The notes below the pieces were generated by a model. It worked only from the letters and a program-made list of their open reading frames with translations, had not been told where the DNA came from and made no database searches. From JBAZKK01 sp964456925 (GTDB lineage: Bacteria; Omnitrophota; Gorgyraeia; Gygaellales; Profunditerraquicolaceae): a stretch of DNA of 39,751 bases. The stretch lies in NCBI GenBank assembly GCA_964456925.1, contig CAYWCX010000004.1, positions 1 through 39,751 on the forward strand, given 5' to 3'. The position numbers and the translations under genes are program-made. Position 1 is the first letter of the stretch. Every line of letters begins with the position of its first letter. Below are positions 39,748-39,751 of the stretch, piece after piece.

Positions 39748-39751
39748 ATTA

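Noticed and set aside
1..39751. CRISPR arrays, phage or transposase genes
   Set aside because: No spaced direct repeats and no gene of these classes anywhere on either strand; the only repeats are those in the tRNA-Trp to secE spacer.

Overview
The window is a 39.75 kb bacterial chromosome fragment. Every gene I can support lies on the minus strand, so the biological order runs from high to low coordinates. It holds one tRNA gene and 53 protein genes, the last cut by the window edge. They are packed with gaps of at most 43 bases and many start/stop overlaps. The only longer stretch without a gene is 39504-39676, between tRNA-Trp and secE.

Layout in transcription order: (1) 39747-39312, tRNA-Trp, a palindrome-rich spacer and secE. 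(2) 39315-33267, nusG, rplK, rplA, rplJ, rplL and rpoB. (3) 33264-24940, rpoC, rpsL, rpsG, fusA and tuf. (4) 24919-9993, the fused S10, spc and alpha ribosomal clusters with secY, adk, map, infA, rpmJ and rpoA; rpmD (L30) is missing from its usual place. (5) 9974-1770, a metabolic block: aspartate aminotransferase, an aconitase-family dehydratase whose two subunit genes are split by pilT, isocitrate dehydrogenase, malate dehydrogenase, dihydrolipoamide dehydrogenase, octanoyltransferase LipB and a free-standing 78-residue lipoyl domain. (6) 1773-1, two envelope-lipid genes: a GT28/MGDG-synthase-type glycosyltransferase and a truncated LpxL/HtrB-type acyltransferase.

Organism: an LpxL-like acyltransferase implies a diderm with lipid A. 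The EF-Tu has a non-canonical switch I (TVRDETKVVTI instead of the usual EEKARGITI type), which I recall from Planctomycetes and related uncultured lineages. Together with the missing L30, the tailed ribosomal proteins and this metabolic block, it suggests an uncultured diderm lineage near the PVC group, perhaps Omnitrophota. This is inference, with low to moderate confidence.

How the genes fit together: the first three quarters build the transcription and translation machinery and the Sec channel. The metabolic block covers oxaloacetate/malate/aspartate interconversion and citrate to 2-oxoglutarate, plus lipoyl-cofactor handling; citrate synthase, lipoyl synthase and any 2-oxoacid dehydrogenase E1/E2 are not in the window. 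Points most worth a second look are the free-standing lipoyl domain, the EF-Tu effector loop, pilT inside the leuC/leuD pair, the duplicated tRNA-Trp 3' end around a palindromic spacer, and the tailed ribosomal proteins (L17, L15, S13). I found no CRISPR array, no transposase, no rRNA and no convincing intrinsic terminator.
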